7,044 bases of DNA from Deltaproteobacteria bacterium (GTDB taxonomy: Bacteria; Desulfobacterota; Desulfobulbia; Desulfobulbales; Desulfobulbaceae): assembly GCA_013151365.1 (NCBI GenBank), contig JAADIK010000013.1, positions 6,096 through 13,139 of the forward strand, read 5' to 3'. Shown here piece by piece: positions 4,914 to 7,044 of this stretch. The position numbers and the translations under genes were made by a program. Positions within the stretch are counted from its first letter, which is position 1. Every line of letters starts with the position of its first letter. The notes below the pieces were generated by a model, which made no database searches, had not been told where the DNA came from, and worked only from the letters and a program-made list of their open reading frames with translations.

Positions 4914-6992
4914 ATGAGCGAGTTACTTTTCGAAATCGGAACCGAGGAGATTCCGGCGGGCTATATTCAACCGGCCCTGCAGTTTCTGGAACAGGCTGTC
5001 TGCAAGCAGTTTGAAGCCCTGGGGTTGCGGTGCGGGCAGGTCCGGACGGTAGGGACCCCCCGTCGCCTGACCCTGGCGGTAGCTGACCTGCAGACGCGGC
5101 AGCCCGACCGCAGGGTGGAGCATACCGGCCCGGCAAAAAAAGCGGGTTTTGACGCCGACGGCAATCCTTCCCGGGCGGCCCTGGGATTTGCCCGGTCTCG
5201 CGGAGTGGCGGTCGAGGAGTTGCAGGTTACGGTCACGCCCAAAGGTGAGTACCTGGTGGCGGTCGAGGACATCAAGGGGCTTGAGACCAAGGCCCTGCTG
5301 CCGGAAATCCTGGCCGGCCTGATCCGCGACCTGCCTTTTCCAAAGTCCATGCGCTGGGGGCGGGGGCAAATCACCTTTGCCCGGCCGATCCTGTGGCTGC
5401 TGGCCCTTTACGGCGGCGAGGTCGTGGATTTTTCCATCGAAGAGACGAAAAGCGGCGCAGTGACCCGCGGTCATCGCTTCATGGCCCCGGCGGAGATTAC
5501 GGTTACCGGGTTCGAAGATTACCTGGAGCGGCTGCGGCAACATTCGGTGCTGGCCGATCCGGTTGAACGCCGCGCCGCAGTCATCGCCGAGGTGAGCCGG
5601 GTTGTCGCTGAACGGGCCGGCAATGAGGGGGCGGAGCCGGTCCTTGACGAAAAGCTTGTTGACTTGGTGACCTTCCTGGTGGAGATTCCCTGGGGGATCT
5701 GCGGCAGTTTTGACGAAAAGTTCCTGGAGCTGCCCGAAGAGGTCCTGATTACCTCCATGCGGGAACATCAGAAGTATTTTCCGGTAACCGGCAGTGACGG
5801 CAGGCTGCTGCCCCTGTTTGTCGCGGTCAACAATACCCGGATCGCCGACCGGGAACTGGCGGCAAACGGCCACCAGCGTGTTCTGCGGGCCAGGCTCGAG
5901 GACGGCCTCTTTTTCTTTCACCAGGACCGGAAAAAGACACTTGCCGACCGGCGGGCCGATCTGGCCGGGATTATTTTTCAAAATAAGCTCGGGACCGTGC
6001 TGGACAAGTCCGGGCGGATCGCCGCCCTGGCCGCGGAACTGGCCCGGCAGCTGGAGCCGCAAAGCGAAGCGGATGCCGTGCGGGCGGCCGCTCTTGCCAA
6101 GTGTGACCTGCTGACGGAGATGGTGGGCGAATTCCCCTCGCTCCAGGGGGTCATGGGCCGGGAATATGCCCTGATTGACGGGGAGAACGAGGCGGTGGCC
6201 CTGGCCATTCACGAGCATTACCTGCCGGTCCGGGCCGACGGCGACCTGCCGGCAACTATGGTCGGCGCCATTGTCGGGATTGCCGACCGGATCGATACCC
6301 TGGTCGGCTGTTTCGGTATCGGCGAAAGACCGACCGGCACCACCGATCCCTTCGGCCTCCGGCGCCAGGCCCTGGGGCTGCTGCATATTATCCAGGGCCG
6401 GAATCTTTCCCTGTCCCTGCGCGCTCTTGCCGGCAAGGCCCTGGCCGGATATGGCGAGGCCGTGGTTCTGGCCGGGGACACTGTTGACCAGGTGCTTGAT
6501 TTTATTCGTCTTCGTTTTGAAAATGATCTCATCGCCGCCGGCACCAGGCCCGAGGTCATCATGGCGGCGACCGCGGTCGCCTTTGATGACGTTGTTGAGT
6601 GTCAGGCCCGCATCCGGGCCCTGGATAATATTCGCGGCCGGGAGCAATTCCCGGTCCTGGCCGGTTCCTTCAAGCGCATCAGGAATATCATCAAGGATAA
6701 CCGGCAGACCGCGGTTGACGAGACCCTGCTGAGCGAGGGCGCGGAAAAGAAGCTGTACGCAACCTTGAAGGCGGTGGAAGACCAGGCCGGGCCGCTGTTG
6801 CGGAACAGGAAATATGACCGGGCCCTTGAAGTCATGCTGCAGATGAAGGAGCCGGTGGATTGTTTTTTCGACGATGTCATGGTCATGGCCGATGATCCGG
6901 CCGTGCGTCAGAACCGGCTCAACCTGTTGACCGCCTTCGGCGACCTGGTGCTCAAGGTGGGGGATATTTCCCGAATGTATCAGGCGGCCTGA
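4914..6992 (+). CDS. glyS: Glycyl-tRNA synthetase beta subunit
   Basis: GlyS is the large subunit of the alpha2-beta2 glycyl-tRNA synthetase: it recognises tRNA-Gly, while the alpha subunit GlyQ holds the catalytic aminoacylation core. The 692-residue length is normal (E. coli 689). Family signatures appear in order: LLFEIGTEEIPAGY at 4-17; SMREHQKYFPV at about 281-291; an HD-like region with KCDLLTEMVGEF (about 396-407) and LQGVMGREYA; ADRIDTLVGCFGIGERPTGT (from about 457) leading into DPFGLRRQALG; and a C-terminal anticodon-binding domain containing FKRIRNIIKDN (from about 586). The start ATG 4914 has only a weak GAAG (4907-4910) upstream but gives the canonical N-terminus. glyQ, usually directly upstream, is absent; the gene before it is the FolE2-like protein. 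The gene is complete and ends in MYQAA. Confidence 0.96.
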   Translation: MSELLFEIGTEEIPAGYIQPALQFLEQAVCKQFEALGLRCGQVRTVGTPRRLTLAVADLQTRQPDRRVEHTGPAKKAGFDADGNPSRAALGFARSRGVAVEELQVTVTPKGEYLVAVEDIKGLETKALLPEILAGLIRDLPFPKSMRWGRGQITFARPILWLLALYGGEVVDFSIEETKSGAVTRGHRFMAPAEITVTGFEDYLERLRQHSVLADPVERRAAVIAEVSRVVAERAGNEGAEPVLDEKLVDLVTFLVEIPWGICGSFDEKFLELPEEVLITSMREHQKYFPVTGSDGRLLPLFVAVNNTRIADRELAANGHQRVLRARLEDGLFFFHQDRKKTLADRRADLAGIIFQNKLGTVLDKSGRIAALAAELARQLEPQSEADAVRAAALAKCDLLTEMVGEFPSLQGVMGREYALIDGENEAVALAIHEHYLPVRADGDLPATMVGAIVGIADRIDTLVGCFGIGERPTGTTDPFGLRRQALGLLHIIQGRNLSLSLRALAGKALAGYGEAVVLAGDTVDQVLDFIRLRFENDLIAAGTRPEVIMAATAVAFDDVVECQARIRALDNIRGREQFPVLAGSFKRIRNIIKDNRQTAVDETLLSEGAEKKLYATLKAVEDQAGPLLRNRKYDRALEVMLQMKEPVDCFFDDVMVMADDPAVRQNRLNLLTAFGDLVLKVGDISRMYQAA

Positions 6993-7044
6993 GTCCGGGA
7001 CCGGTTCCAACGCCTGAGAATATTATTTCCCTTCCATGTCTTTT

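Noticed and set aside
4923..7010. 695-codon open frame on the minus strand covering nearly all of glyS
   Set aside because: It mirrors a GC-rich, well-conserved glyS on the other strand, shows no recognisable domain, and is rich in Gln, Gly and His as expected for an antisense shadow frame.
6993..7044. Terminator or new gene start after glyS
   Set aside because: GGGACCGGTTCC is a short near-palindrome without a U-run, and no ribosome site followed by an open frame can be seen in the last 52 bases.

Overview
The window is a compact, GC-rich bacterial chromosomal segment with all recognisable genes on the + strand: (tail of an unknown gene) - rpoZ - dnaJ - moaC - dksA - galT - stand-alone receiver - FolE2-like protein - glyS. 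I see no mobile element, CRISPR array, tRNA or rRNA. Protein style suggests Desulfobacterota (the former Deltaproteobacteria): a short DksA without the E. coli N-terminal extension, a single-domain receiver ending in 'YIVKSADMSELK', a split glycyl-tRNA synthetase, and a FolE2 scaffold. This assignment is an inference from memory of such genomes, not a database result.

Layout. Bases 1-90 hold the last 29 codons of an unrecognised gene. Bases 91-313 are non-coding, with a possible weak terminator, a good sigma70-type promoter whose -10 lies in a near-palindrome, and a Shine-Dalgarno (SD) site for rpoZ. A probable intrinsic terminator separates rpoZ from dnaJ. From dnaJ onward spacing is tight: dnaJ and moaC abut as TAGATG, moaC-dksA has a 39-nt leader with two alternative hairpins, dksA-galT is 6 nt, galT-receiver 10 nt, receiver-FolE2-like 53 nt. 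A second possible terminator lies before glyS, which runs to 6992. The last 52 bases show no gene.

How the genes relate. This is mostly core information processing and stress biology: the RNA polymerase omega subunit and DksA (the two partners of ppGpp binding to RNA polymerase), the Hsp70 co-chaperone DnaJ, and a tRNA synthetase subunit, with molybdopterin synthesis (MoaC) and a sugar-nucleotide transferase (GalT) embedded. Residues expected for both ppGpp sites are present in omega and DksA.

The most unusual element is the gene at 4130-4843. Its scaffold is plainly FolE2 (GTP cyclohydrolase IB), but the segment that should carry the catalytic Cys and the His of the 'GAHNQRS' motif has been replaced without change of length by a different ordered sequence ('GGLPRSMGRWG'), and the C-terminal active-site block is shortened and altered. 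It looks like a non-canonical, possibly neofunctionalised FolE2 paralogue, and it sits directly before glyS, where glyQ would usually be expected.
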